A stretch of 43,278 nucleotides of DNA from NCBI GenBank assembly GCA_937916135.1, contig CALFTQ010000013.1, forward strand, positions 1 to 43,278, read 5' to 3'. Below, in pieces: positions 16,532 through 24,894 of the stretch (positions are counted from its first letter, which is position 1; the number at the start of each line of letters is the position of its first letter). This DNA is from an uncultured Verrucomicrobiales bacterium. Lineage in GTDB: Bacteria > Verrucomicrobiota > Verrucomicrobiia > Verrucomicrobiales > Akkermansiaceae. The translations under genes and the position numbers were made by a program. The notes under the pieces were generated by a model. The model worked only from the letters and a program-made list of their open reading frames with translations, searched no databases and was not told the origin of the DNA.

Positions 16532-17602
16532 ATGAAGAAAAAGGCCCTTTTCATCGACCGCGACGGCACCATCATCCAGGAACCTGCCGATGAGCAGATT
16601 GATGCCTTCGAGAAGCTCGTGTTCGTGCCCGGCACCTTCCGCGCGCTGAGCACCATCCGCGAGCTCACGGACTACGAGTTCGTGATGGTGAGCAACCAGG
16701 ACGGCCTGGGTACCGCCTCCTTCCCGGAGGATACCTTCTGGCCGGTGCATAACTTCATTCTCGATACGCTCAAGGGCGAGGGAGTGGAGTTCGATGCCAT
16801 CCTCATCGACCGCCATTTCCCGCAGGACAATGCCCCCACCCGCAAGCCCGGCACGGGGATGCTCACCGCGTACATGGACGGCTCCTACGACCTGGAGAAC
16901 TGCTACGTCATCGGTGACCGTGCCACGGACGTGCAGCTGGCACAGAACCTGGGCTGCAAGGCCTTGCAGATTGGCACCGCCGGCATGGATTGGAAGAAGA
17001 TTACCGAAATCCTGGTGGCAGGCGAGCGCATCGCCGAGGTGCAGCGCACCACCCGCGAGACGGATATCTACGTGAAACTGGAGCTGGACCGCCCCGGCTA
17101 TTGCGAGGTGAGCACCGGCCTGGGTTTCTTTGACCACATGCTGGCCCAGCTGGCCCACCACGGCGGCATGGGCGTGACTATCCGCGTGAAGGGTGACCTG
17201 CATGTGGACGAGCACCACACCATCGAGGACACCGGTCTGGCGCTGGGCGAGTGCCTGCGCAAGGCCATCGGCAACAAGCTGGGTATTTCCCGCTATGGCT
17301 ACTGCCTGCCCATGGATGACTGCCTGTGCAGCGCGGCGCTGGACTTCGGCGGCCGCCCCTGGTTGCAGTGGGAGGCGGAGTACAAGCGCGAGCGCATCGG
17401 CGATATGCCCACGGAGATGTTCTACCACTTCTTCAAGAGTCTGAGCGATGCCGCGCTCATGAACCTCAGCATCAAGGCCGAGGGTGATAACGAACACCAC
17501 AAGATTGAGGGCACCTTCAAGGCGCTGGCCCGCGCCATCCGTGTGGCGGTGCAGCGCGATGTTCGCCACCTGGTGCTGCCCTCCAGCAAGGGAACCCTTT
17601 AA
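16532..17602 (+). CDS. hisB: Bifunctional histidinol-phosphatase / imidazoleglycerol-phosphate dehydratase
   Basis: The 356-residue protein has an N-terminal HAD-type histidinol-phosphatase (residues 1-165; nucleophile motif LFIDRDGTIIQEP, MVSNQDGLG, and YVIGDRATDVQLA). The C-terminal IGP dehydratase (about 170-356) has DEHHTIEDTGLALGE and EHHKIEGTFKALARA metal-binding histidines. This HisNB fusion is the form found in enterobacteria and Bacteroidota. It begins three bases after the hisDC stop. The usual zinc loop of the HAD part is represented by RHFPQDNAPTRKP, with only some of the usual ligands; this does not by itself exclude activity. Confidence 0.95.
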   Translation: MKKKALFIDRDGTIIQEPADEQIDAFEKLVFVPGTFRALSTIRELTDYEFVMVSNQDGLGTASFPEDTFWPVHNFILDTLKGEGVEFDAILIDRHFPQDNAPTRKPGTGMLTAYMDGSYDLENCYVIGDRATDVQLAQNLGCKALQIGTAGMDWKKITEILVAGERIAEVQRTTRETDIYVKLELDRPGYCEVSTGLGFFDHMLAQLAHHGGMGVTIRVKGDLHVDEHHTIEDTGLALGECLRKAIGNKLGISRYGYCLPMDDCLCSAALDFGGRPWLQWEAEYKRERIGDMPTEMFYHFFKSLSDAALMNLSIKAEGDNEHHKIEGTFKALARAIRVAVQRDVRHLVLPSSKGTL

Positions 17603-17606
17603 GTTT

Positions 17607-18215
17607 ATGAACGTTGCAGTAGTCAGATACAACGCCGGCAACATCTGCTCGGTTATCAATGCGCTCCGCCGCATCGGGGTGGAACCGCTGGTCACGGATG
17701 ATGCTGCCGCCCTGGCAGCTGCTGACCGCGTGATTTTCCCCGGGCAGGGAGAAGCGGCCAACACTATGGCCTACCTGCGCGAAAGCGGGCTGGGCGAGGT
17801 GATTCGCGGCCTGAAGCAGCCGGTGCTGGGGATTTGCATTGGCCAGCAGTTGCTCTGCGCTCATTCCGAGGAGGGGGATACCCCCTGCCTGGGGGTGTTT
17901 GAAAGCCCGGTGCTGCGCTTCCCCGCCATCTGCGCGGAGGGTCGTGTGAAAATCCCCCAGATCGGCTGGAACACCATCGAAAACCTGCGCACCCCGCTTT
18001 TCGATGGCCTGAAAGAGGGCGATTTCGTCTACTTCGTGCATAGTTTCTATGTGCCGGACTGCGCTGCGGCCATTGCCCGCACCACCTATGGCGGCGTGAC
18101 CTATGCCTCCGCCCTGCGCTGCGGCAATTTCTACACCACCCAGTTCCACCCGGAGAAAAGCGGCGATGTAGGCCTGCGTATTCTCCACAACTTCATCCAC
18201 CTCTGCCATGATTGA
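17607..18215 (+). CDS. hisH: Imidazole glycerol phosphate synthase, glutaminase subunit
   Basis: HisH releases ammonia from glutamine and passes it to HisF. The 202-residue class I amidotransferase has the nucleophile loop GICIGQQLLC (usual GICLGMQLL) and the His-Glu pair in TTQFHPEKSGDVG. The start at 17607 (MNVAVVRYNAGN) follows homologues; the frame is open further upstream inside hisB. It starts four bases after hisB and overlaps hisA by eight bases, so it is tightly coupled. Confidence 0.95.
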   Translation: MNVAVVRYNAGNICSVINALRRIGVEPLVTDDAAALAAADRVIFPGQGEAANTMAYLRESGLGEVIRGLKQPVLGICIGQQLLCAHSEEGDTPCLGVFESPVLRFPAICAEGRVKIPQIGWNTIENLRTPLFDGLKEGDFVYFVHSFYVPDCAAAIARTTYGGVTYASALRCGNFYTTQFHPEKSGDVGLRILHNFIHLCHD

Positions 18216-18924
18216 GCTCATCCCTGCCATTGATATCATCGGCGGCCAGTGTGTGCGCCTGACCAAGGGCGACTACGCCGCCAAAAAGACCTACGATGCC
18301 CACCCCGAGGATGTAGCCCGCCGCTTCTACGACATGGGCGTGCGGCGTCTGCATGTGGTGGATCTGGATGGCGCCAAGGCAGACCACATCGTGAATCTGG
18401 AGTCGCTCAGGAAAATCACGGCCCTGGGGATGACGGTGGATTTCGGCGGCGGTATCAAGCAGGAAAGCGACCTGCAGGCCGCTTTTGACCACGGTGCCGC
18501 CATGGTGACGGTGGGCAGCCTGGCCGCCACCGACCCGCAGCGCCTCCTGCAGTGGGCGGAGAAGTACGGCCCGGAGCGCTTCATCGTGGGGGCAGATGCT
18601 CTCAATGGCCGCGTGATGATCAAGGGCTGGCGCGAGGATGGCGGCATGAGCCTGGATGAGTTCGTGAGCTTCTACATGAGCCACGGTATCACCCGCGTGC
18701 TCTGCACCGATATCTCCCGCGATGGCACCTTGGGTGGCCCGAATACCGCGCTCTACCAGGAAATCATGGCGAAGCACCCCGGCTGCCGTCTCATTGCCAG
18801 CGGTGGCGTGAGTTGCACGGAGGATATCCGCGCACTGGATGCTGCCGGCATTCCCTCGGTGGTCTTCGGCAAGGCCTACTACGAAGGCCGCATCGATCTC
18901 CCTGCATTATTTGCAGATAAGTAA
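18208..18924 (+). CDS. hisA: ProFAR isomerase
   Basis: HisA is a (beta/alpha)8 barrel that isomerises ProFAR to PRFAR, the fourth step of the pathway. The 238-residue protein has the first catalytic aspartate in LIPAIDIIGGQCVRL, DFGGGIK for phosphate binding, the acceptor-side aspartate in VCTDISRDGTLGGPN, and ASGGVSCTEDI. The usual VGxDARDG motif reads VGADALNGRVMIKGW, close to the Bacteroidota version. It overlaps hisH by eight bases. 35 A/T-rich bases separate it from hisF. Confidence 0.95.
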   Translation: MIELIPAIDIIGGQCVRLTKGDYAAKKTYDAHPEDVARRFYDMGVRRLHVVDLDGAKADHIVNLESLRKITALGMTVDFGGGIKQESDLQAAFDHGAAMVTVGSLAATDPQRLLQWAEKYGPERFIVGADALNGRVMIKGWREDGGMSLDEFVSFYMSHGITRVLCTDISRDGTLGGPNTALYQEIMAKHPGCRLIASGGVSCTEDIRALDAAGIPSVVFGKAYYEGRIDLPALFADK

Positions 18925-18959
18925 ATTAATCCCTAGTCCTTAATCCTTAAACCTTTTTT

Positions 18960-19715
18960 ATGTTAGCTAAACGCATTATCCCCTGTCTGGATGTCAAGGA
19001 CGGCCGCACCGTCAAAGGTATCAATTTCGTGAACCTGCGCGATGCCGGCGACCCTGTGGAGCTGGGCAAGGCCTACAGCGAGCAGGGGGCAGATGAACTC
19101 GTGTTCCTCGATATCGCAGCTACACACGAAGGCCGCAAGACCTTCACAGATATGGTTTCCCGCGTGGCCGCTGCCATCTCCATTCCCTTCACCGTGGGCG
19201 GTGGTATTCACGAGCTTTCCGATGTGGCCCGCCTGCTGGAAGCCGGTGCGGACAAGGTGAGCCTGAACTCCGCCGCCCTTCGCAATCCGCAGCTGGTGAA
19301 CGAGATTGCCGCCCACTTCGGTTCCCAGGTCTGCGTGGCGGCTATCGATGCCCGCTGCGATGCCGATGGCTGGCATTGCTATGTGAATGGTGGGCGTATC
19401 CGTGTGGAGCGTACCCTGTTCGACTGGGCCCGCGAGGTGGCCGACCGCGGCGCCGGTGAAATCCTCTTCACCAGCATGGACCACGACGGCGTGAAGCAGG
19501 GCTTCCCGAATGAGGCGCTCGCCCGCCTTTCCGATGAGCTCAGCATCCCGGTCATTGCCAGTGGTGGCGCCGGCGCCAGGGAACACTTTGCGGATGCCTT
19601 CCTACTCGGCCATGCCGATGCTGCCCTGGCCGCCAGCGTGTTCCACTTCGGCGAAATCAAGATTCCCGAGCTCAAGCAATACCTGCACAACGAAGGTATC
19701 TGCGTGCGCCTGTGA
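18960..19715 (+). CDS. hisF: Imidazole glycerol phosphate synthase, cyclase subunit
   Basis: HisF uses HisH-derived ammonia to turn PRFAR into imidazole glycerol phosphate and AICAR. The 251-residue (beta/alpha)8 barrel has the catalytic aspartate in IIPCLDVKDGRTVKG, VGGGIHELSDV, the second catalytic aspartate in VAAIDARCDADGW, TSMDHDGVKQGF and VIASGGAGAREHF. It has normal length and is the last gene of the operon; hisIE lies 6 kb away. It is preceded by an unusual run, CTTAATCCTTAAACC, then T bases, with no Shine-Dalgarno. Confidence 0.96.
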   Translation: MLAKRIIPCLDVKDGRTVKGINFVNLRDAGDPVELGKAYSEQGADELVFLDIAATHEGRKTFTDMVSRVAAAISIPFTVGGGIHELSDVARLLEAGADKVSLNSAALRNPQLVNEIAAHFGSQVCVAAIDARCDADGWHCYVNGGRIRVERTLFDWAREVADRGAGEILFTSMDHDGVKQGFPNEALARLSDELSIPVIASGGAGAREHFADAFLLGHADAALAASVFHFGEIKIPELKQYLHNEGICVRL

Positions 19716-19754
19716 TTCCATCTGCCCGCAGCGCAGATTGCTTTTCCTTTATCT

Positions 19755-19777
19755 TTGAGCCCACTATGTGGGCTCAA
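19755..19777. other. Hairpin between hisF and the nucleotidyltransferase gene
   Basis: A perfect 10 bp stem TTGAGCCCAC / GTGGGCTCAA with loop TAT lies 15 bases before the next ATG. It has no T-run on the downstream side, so it is a doubtful terminator for the his operon; it could instead limit readthrough or act on the next message. Confidence 0.5.
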
Positions 19778-19791
19778 GACCACAATTACCC

Positions 19792-20853
19792 ATGAGCCTT
19801 AATATTAACACTATCAGCCCTTTCATCTGCCTGGACTGCATAGCCGGCAGCAAGGCCTACGGATTGGACACCCCCGCGAGTGATGATGACTTCAAGGGCG
19901 TGTTCCTGGCGCCTTTGCCTCTGGTGCTCACCGGGCAGGCCCCCTCTCTCGTGCAGGATGAGAAGCACGACCGCCAGTATACGGAACTGGGGGCATTCTG
20001 CCGTGAGCTGGAACTGAATAACTCCGGCGCGTTGGAACTCCTGGCCTGCATCGGTGGCGGGCAGGAGCTTTTCTGCGCCCCCTGGCTGCGTGAATTCCTG
20101 GGGCGCTATCAGTTCCTTTCCCGCCGTTGCTATTATACCTATATGGCCAATGCGCAGCGGCAGCTGAAGCGCATTTCTGCCACCCACAGCAAGGCCGTGG
20201 AGCCACCGCCGGCCCCCGCTGCGATGCAGGATTATGCCTTTGTGGTGCAGGGTGCCTCCCTCCGTCCGCTGGGGCCATGGCTGGCAGAGCAGGGATTGGG
20301 ATTCTGCGATGTGGCGGCCCGGCGCCTGGCGGATGATGAGAATCTGTATGCGCTATATCGCCAGTCTTCGCGCTTCGGTCTGTTCGGGCGAGATGCTACC
20401 ACGATTTCCACGCCCGCAATAGCACCCGATGCCCCGCTGCTGGGGTTGATGCTTTTCCGCGCAGAGGCATACAGCCGGCAGAACCGCCGCTGTGTGCAGT
20501 ACCGTGAGTGGGAGCAGAAGCGGAATCCCGGGAGACTGGTCACGGATGCCTCACTGGCCGGTGCCCAGGGAAATTACGATACCAAGCACATGGGCCATGT
20601 ATTCCGCCTGCTGCACACGGCCCGCGAAATTGCCACCGAGGGCGTGATTCAGGTGCACCGCACGCATGATAATGCCTTCCTGCGCGATATTCGCGCCGGG
20701 CGCATCCCGCTCGCAGAGCTTCAGGCTCTCGTGGCCGAGGAAATGGCCGCCCTTAAACCACTTTTCGACCGCTCAGACCTGCCGGAGACACCCAGGATTG
20801 ACGGACTCTGGGAGGAACTCGCCCAATTACGCATCAGACTACACCATGAATAA
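19792..20853 (+). CDS. RlaP/YcgL-type DNA polymerase beta superfamily nucleotidyltransferase
   Basis: The 353-residue protein opens with a minimal nucleotidyltransferase motif, CIAGSKAYGLDTPASDDDFKG: the GS-x-x-x-G followed by S-D-D-D that binds nucleotide and metal. It continues with a long helical region. This matches the predicted nucleotidyltransferases named YcgL or RlaP (linked to RNA-repair operons); the assignment is by motif and length. Start 19792 (MSLNINTISPF) is preferred to 19768, which lies in a hairpin. It overlaps the following, related gene by eight bases. The substrate is unknown; RNA end modification is an inference from the family name. Confidence 0.8.
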   Translation: MSLNINTISPFICLDCIAGSKAYGLDTPASDDDFKGVFLAPLPLVLTGQAPSLVQDEKHDRQYTELGAFCRELELNNSGALELLACIGGGQELFCAPWLREFLGRYQFLSRRCYYTYMANAQRQLKRISATHSKAVEPPPAPAAMQDYAFVVQGASLRPLGPWLAEQGLGFCDVAARRLADDENLYALYRQSSRFGLFGRDATTISTPAIAPDAPLLGLMLFRAEAYSRQNRRCVQYREWEQKRNPGRLVTDASLAGAQGNYDTKHMGHVFRLLHTAREIATEGVIQVHRTHDNAFLRDIRAGRIPLAELQALVAEEMAALKPLFDRSDLPETPRIDGLWEELAQLRIRLHHE

Positions 20854-21616
20854 TACCATCCGGGAGCAGATTCAGCAGAAGCTGGATGATTTGCAACAAC
20901 AGAAGAACTGCCGCCTGCTGCTGGCGGTGGAATCCGGCAGCCGCGCCTGGGGCTATGCCTCCACCACCAGTGATTACGATGTGCGCTGCATTTACTACTA
21001 CCCGCAGGCCCGCTACCTCTCGGTGCGCCAGCCCCGCGATACGGTGGAGTGGGAGCTGAACGATGTGTTCGATATCAACGGCTGGGACCTGCGCAAAGCC
21101 CTGGGCCTGGCCCTTAAATCCAACCTCACGGTGTATGAATGGGCGGATTCCCCCGTTGTCTACCGCACCAGCCCCTGGCATGAGGAGTTCCGCAGCGTGC
21201 TGCGGGCTGTCCTGCGGCCCCGCATGCTGGCTTCCCGCTACCTGGGCATGGCTGCGGGCACGATTCACCGCTACCTCATGCGCGAGGAAGTGCCTTACAA
21301 GCAGTATTTCTACGCGCTGCGCCCGCTGCTGGCCGCGCGATGGGCTATGCAGGAACGCAAGCCGGCTCCGGTTCCCTTTGCGGATTTGCGTCACCTTCTG
21401 CCGGATGAAATGCAGGCGGTGACTGATGAATTGCTCGTGCTGCGCAACAGCTCCACAGAAAAAGCCGTGGGCCCCGCTCATCCCGCCGCAGATGCCTTCA
21501 TAGCTCGTGAGCTTGCTGAGCTTGATGCCATGCTGGCAGATATGCCGGTGGAGCCTGAGCCGGATACGGCTCCGCTCGATGACTTCTTTCGCCGGGTTGT
21601 GACAAGTTTTTGCTGA
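20846..21616 (+). CDS. Second RlaP/YcgL-type nucleotidyltransferase
   Basis: This 256-residue protein carries the nucleotidyltransferase signature LLAVESGSRAWGYASTTSDY followed by DVR and IYYYP (residues 24-50). It also has a helical C-terminal part with FYALRPLLAARW, typical of this family. The ATG at 20846 lies inside the end of the preceding gene, whose product has the same fold, so the two are translationally coupled and may form a complex or act on related substrates. The sequences are clearly different, so this is not a recent duplication. It ends six bases before the convergent membrane-protein gene. Confidence 0.82.
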   Translation: MNNTIREQIQQKLDDLQQQKNCRLLLAVESGSRAWGYASTTSDYDVRCIYYYPQARYLSVRQPRDTVEWELNDVFDINGWDLRKALGLALKSNLTVYEWADSPVVYRTSPWHEEFRSVLRAVLRPRMLASRYLGMAAGTIHRYLMREEVPYKQYFYALRPLLAARWAMQERKPAPVPFADLRHLLPDEMQAVTDELLVLRNSSTEKAVGPAHPAADAFIARELAELDAMLADMPVEPEPDTAPLDDFFRRVVTSFC

Positions 21617-21622
21617 GCGGTA

Positions 21623-22708
21623 TCATCTTCCTCCGGTCTCGGAGGAGGGATTGCTGTTTCCTTCATTCGCCCGGTGGTGAGATGATGGGTGCAGAGTTTG
21701 CCAGCGGCGGAGGGTGTGGACCAGGAGACCGAGAGCCAGAATGACGGCCGCCAGCCCCAGGGTAGGAGTGGGGGAGGGCTCATTCATGCAGATGAGTCCG
21801 TAAATCAAGCAGATGCTGCCGGCTTCCAGCAGCAGGGTTGCTTCGCAGAGGGGCAGCCGCAGGAGGTCTCGCCCGCCGGTGGCATGCCAGAGCCCGGAGC
21901 GCAGGCTCCCCAGGACGAACAGCAGCGGTAAATACGCAAAGAAAGGCATCATGACTGCGAGGCAGATTTCTTCCAGACCTGCACCATCGTATGAGCGGGG
22001 GGTGTTGCTTTCCCAGCTGACCGGTCGGAAGGTAAAGATAGCAGCCTTCGGGTCACTGAAATCGAGGACATTGCCCACTTGTCTCCCGACGAGGTAGAGG
22101 GTGTCTTCGCAGTAGGCACGGTATTGTACCCGCGTGCGTTCAGCCCCATTCAGGAACGAGAGCTCAAAGTGCTTCTGTGTCTCATCGCAGGGGGCGAAGG
22201 AATACCCCGCGGCGGGTTGCCCGAATTGGAGGGGGGCAGGTATTACTTCATCGACTATGTACCTGAGTTCTTCCTCATAGTTCACGAGGGTGAAGGCACC
22301 CACGTTCAGAGTGTGCGGGTAAAAGCATTTCTCTGTTTCATTGTCCTTATCGGGGGCGGATATCCGCTCCAGTCGGATGACGTGAGCTCTCACCCCGGTC
22401 AGAGGGTCGCAGGCGGGGGCTGGGATGCTGACGCGGCCGCAGATTTTGACCAGCTTGCCATCATTTGCCGGGTTGACCATATCCGCCGGGGCATGCACGG
22501 CCTGTTCCTGCAGCAAGGCTCCTGTTATGTGGGAAAGCAAGGCACCGGTCACCGTGATGATGAAGAGTGTGATGAGCCCGCCATAGAAGACCAGCCCACC
22601 ATGCACCAGAACCCAGAGCCAGCGCAGCACCTGGGCCGGCAGAATGCGCCCCAGGTACTTGTTGACCCGGGATTCAATGGCGTTCCAGACGTGGCCGGGA
22701 TGTTCCAT
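21623..22708 (-). CDS. TMEM43-like membrane protein (paralogue 2)
   Basis: The 361-residue protein starts MEHPGHVWNAIESRVNKYLGRILPA, has one helix (about residues 33-58), a long extracytoplasmic region with VNPANDGKLVKICGRVSIPAP, and three C-terminal helices (about 255-325). The N-x-GKLV-x-I-x-G-x-(L/V) block followed by a DP-x-x-G-V segment resembles TMEM43/DUF1625 proteins, a family of membrane proteins of unclear bacterial function. It shares its first five residues and architecture with the gene directly upstream (8 bp spacing), so the pair arose by tandem duplication and is probably one operon. Confidence 0.75.
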   Translation of the reverse strand: MEHPGHVWNAIESRVNKYLGRILPAQVLRWLWVLVHGGLVFYGGLITLFIITVTGALLSHITGALLQEQAVHAPADMVNPANDGKLVKICGRVSIPAPACDPLTGVRAHVIRLERISAPDKDNETEKCFYPHTLNVGAFTLVNYEEELRYIVDEVIPAPLQFGQPAAGYSFAPCDETQKHFELSFLNGAERTRVQYRAYCEDTLYLVGRQVGNVLDFSDPKAAIFTFRPVSWESNTPRSYDGAGLEEICLAVMMPFFAYLPLLFVLGSLRSGLWHATGGRDLLRLPLCEATLLLEAGSICLIYGLICMNEPSPTPTLGLAAVILALGLLVHTLRRWQTLHPSSHHRANEGNSNPSSETGGR

Positions 22709-22716
22709 GCTATCTG

Positions 22717-23847
22717 TTATGATGGGTTAATGGCTGAATCTGTTGATTTTTTCCGGCGCCATTGCTGCACGGCATATATCAGGAGCATGAGCCCGGCTGC
22801 CAGGAAGAGCGGCCCGATTATCAGAAGCCGGGAGGGGGCGCGAGACGATATGGCCATGAGGATAAGCCACCCGCTCCCACTGGCGAGCAGGCAGAGGATG
22901 CCGCACGCATACAGCGCGGCATGGTGCAGCCTGAAACGCAGGAAATCCGCCATGCGGGTCAGGTTCCACCATGCGGACCGCAGCGTGCCGAGCAGCATGT
23001 ACAACAAACCGAGCTGAATGAGCAGGCCGATAAGAAGCAGGGAAATGTGGAAAGGTTCAAAGCCGAATGGGGAATCGCGGTCACATTCAGCCCAGGAGCC
23101 GGCGGGGTAGGTGGTGTGTGTATCCTGCTGCGCCAGGTCCAGGGCGCCATCCAACTGGCGCCCGGAGAGGTAGAGATGCGGCTCTTCCGGCTCAGGCACG
23201 CGGTAAGTGACCGTGCCCAGCAGCACCCCATCCGCATTGCGTAACTGAAGCCGGGAATCTGCGGAATAGGTGTTTTCCCAAGTGAGGGAGAATCCCCCGG
23301 CCGGGGTGCCGAGGCTGATATCGCCGGGGGCTGCCGGGGCATGCCACTCATCCCAGATCAGCACATCGTGAGCATGATTCAGGATGCGATAAGCCCCGAT
23401 GCTGGTTTCGGTGGAAAGGAGGCTCGGCCCCGTACGCAGCGTGTCCAGAATCGGCGGGGGTGTTTTGAGCGAGTGGATTCCCTCGTAGTTCGGGGTGAAA
23501 ACGCGCCTGGCGCAGGGGGCATCGATGCGCACATTCAATACGGGGTCATGCACCGGCTCGGAGTGAGTGAGTTTCCCCTGAATCTTGATGAGCTTTCCTT
23601 CATTCTGGGGATTGACTGCTGCGTTGCCGCAGGGAATGATGCGCTCAGCGGTCAGATAATGTACCATCACAACATTGATGCATGCCACTCCCAGTGTTGC
23701 CTGCAGGGTGAACATTGCCAGCAGCAGGGAAAGGAGCGCCTGCAGCACGCCCCAGCACCACCGCAGTGCTTTGGCTGGCAGAAAGCGGTCCAGGACCTTG
23801 TTGCCCCAGGTTTCGATGCGGTTCCAGTTTTTGCCGGGATGCTCCAT
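22717..23847 (-). CDS. TMEM43-like membrane protein (paralogue 1)
   Basis: The 376-residue protein has the same plan as its downstream neighbour: MEHPGKNWNRIETWGNKVL, a helix near 40-60, VNPQNEGKLIKIQGKLTHSEP with a DPVLNVR segment, and C-terminal helices. The frame is open upstream to 23958. I place the start at 23847, because the paralogue begins with the same MEHPG and because an in-frame ATG at 23859 lies inside a good -10 element. Together with the neighbour and possibly 8565-9632 it forms a local family. The function is unknown. Confidence 0.75.
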   Translation of the reverse strand: MEHPGKNWNRIETWGNKVLDRFLPAKALRWCWGVLQALLSLLLAMFTLQATLGVACINVVMVHYLTAERIIPCGNAAVNPQNEGKLIKIQGKLTHSEPVHDPVLNVRIDAPCARRVFTPNYEGIHSLKTPPPILDTLRTGPSLLSTETSIGAYRILNHAHDVLIWDEWHAPAAPGDISLGTPAGGFSLTWENTYSADSRLQLRNADGVLLGTVTYRVPEPEEPHLYLSGRQLDGALDLAQQDTHTTYPAGSWAECDRDSPFGFEPFHISLLLIGLLIQLGLLYMLLGTLRSAWWNLTRMADFLRFRLHHAALYACGILCLLASGSGWLILMAISSRAPSRLLIIGPLFLAAGLMLLIYAVQQWRRKKSTDSAINPS

Positions 23848-23857
23848 TTCACCTGCC

Positions 23858-23886
23858 ATGATAGAATGCTTGCGGGTTGCATTCAA
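23858..23886 (-). promoter_or_regulatory. Promoter of the TMEM43-like pair, ultrashort leader
   Basis: On the minus strand, -35 TTGAAT (23881-23886), a 17 bp spacer and -10 TATCAT (23858-23863) are followed by ten bases and the ATG at 23847. The leader would be about three or four bases. Confidence 0.65.
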
Positions 23887-23940
23887 TGATAAAAAACGGG
23901 CATGCCGCGTTTTTCTGCTTTCTTTGTGCAAAAAAGGGCG

Positions 23941-23946
23941 TATAAT
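23941..23946 (+). promoter_or_regulatory. -10 element before the aminotransferase gene
   Basis: A perfect TATAAT lies 32 bases before the ATG at 23979. The -35 region (CTTTCT at 17 bp) is poor, so only the -10 is supported. Confidence 0.45.
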
Positions 23947-23978
23947 GCTGCCGTTCACAAAAATTTCTTAACAATCTC

Positions 23979-24830
23979 ATGAAAATCTGGTTTGATGGCA
24001 AGCTGGTTGACCGGGACGAGGCCAAGGTCTCCGTCTTTGATCATGGTGTTCTGTATGGTGATGGCTGCTTCGAGGGTATCCGCTTCTACTCCGGCAAGGT
24101 TTTCCGCCTGGAGGAGCACATCGTGCGCCTGTTCAATTCCATGCGCTACCTCATGATTGAGCTTCCCTGGAGCTTCGAGGAGGTGTGCGCCGCCACGAAT
24201 GAGACCGTGGCTGCCAGCGGCATGGAGGACGGCTACATCCGCCTGGTGGTGACCCGCGGTGTGGGCGACCTGGGCCTGAATCCCCGCAACTGCTCCAAGG
24301 CCAGCATGTTCATTATCGTGCAGGATATCGCCCTGTATCCCAAGGAAATGTACGAGAAGGGCCTGAGCATGATTACCTCTTCCTTCCGCCGCCCGAACCC
24401 GGATATCCTCTGCCCGCAGGTGAAGAGCCTGAACTACCTGAACGGTATCTCTGCCAAGATTGAGGCTGTGGCCGCCGGTGCCGGCGAGGCCCTCATGCTC
24501 AACCAGCGTGGCAATGTGGCCGAATGCACGGGCGACAATATCTTCATCGTGGTGAACGGTGAGGTGCAGACCCCGCCGCTGACCGAGGGTGGCCTGGGTG
24601 GTATCACCCGCCACGCCGTGATGGATATCTGCGCCGAGCTCGGCATCCCCTGCGTGGAGAAGGTGATGAACCGCTTCGATATCCTCTGCGCCGATGAGTG
24701 CTTCCTGACCGGCTCCGCCGCCGAGGTGATTGCTGCTACCTCCCTGGATGGCCGCAAGATTGGCACCGGAGTGGCAGGCCCCGTGACCAAGCGCATCCTG
24801 GCCCGCTTCCAGCTGCTGGTGCGCGAGTAA
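23979..24830 (+). CDS. ilvE: Branched-chain amino acid aminotransferase (class IV)
   Basis: This PLP fold-type IV transaminase probably carries out the last step of valine, leucine and isoleucine synthesis. The 283-residue protein has IWFDGKLVDRDEAKVSVFDHG, YGDGCFEGIRFY (substrate and PLP pocket), the PLP lysine in PQVKSLNYLNGISAK, and GEALMLNQRGNVAECTGDNIF with the cofactor-binding glutamate. It ends with LTGSAAEVIAATSLDGRKIG. The length fits the short bacterial IlvE type (about 285-310). D-amino-acid or aminodeoxychorismate relatives share the fold, but the EGIR motif favours IlvE. A strong terminator follows. Confidence 0.9.
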   Translation: MKIWFDGKLVDRDEAKVSVFDHGVLYGDGCFEGIRFYSGKVFRLEEHIVRLFNSMRYLMIELPWSFEEVCAATNETVAASGMEDGYIRLVVTRGVGDLGLNPRNCSKASMFIIVQDIALYPKEMYEKGLSMITSSFRRPNPDILCPQVKSLNYLNGISAKIEAVAAGAGEALMLNQRGNVAECTGDNIFIVVNGEVQTPPLTEGGLGGITRHAVMDICAELGIPCVEKVMNRFDILCADECFLTGSAAEVIAATSLDGRKIGTGVAGPVTKRILARFQLLVRE

Positions 24831-24852
24831 TAGCGCAAACTCAACATTCTGC

Positions 24853-24888
24853 GGGGCGGCGGGTGATTCAGCTTGCCGCCCCTTTTTT
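24853..24888 (+). terminator. Intrinsic terminator after ilvE
   Basis: An eight-pair stem GGGGCGGC / GCCGCCCC with a 14-base loop is followed by six T. It ends seven bases before the NUDIX gene ATG, so that gene relies on readthrough or an unseen promoter. Confidence 0.8.
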
Positions 24889-24894
24889 CTCACT

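Noticed and set aside
14144..17764. 1206-codon open frame on the minus strand opposite hisDC-hisB
   Set aside because: It is the shadow of G/C-rich codon bias in three verified his genes; the translation has no family motifs and is full of His/Gly/Ala runs.
19755..19777. Hairpin after hisF as a standard terminator
   Set aside because: There is no T-run after the stem, so it is kept only as a hairpin.
22079..23017. 312-codon plus-strand frame opposite the TMEM43-like genes
   Set aside because: It spans the boundary of two paralogous minus-strand genes, which share start sequence and architecture; the plus frame has no recognisable features.
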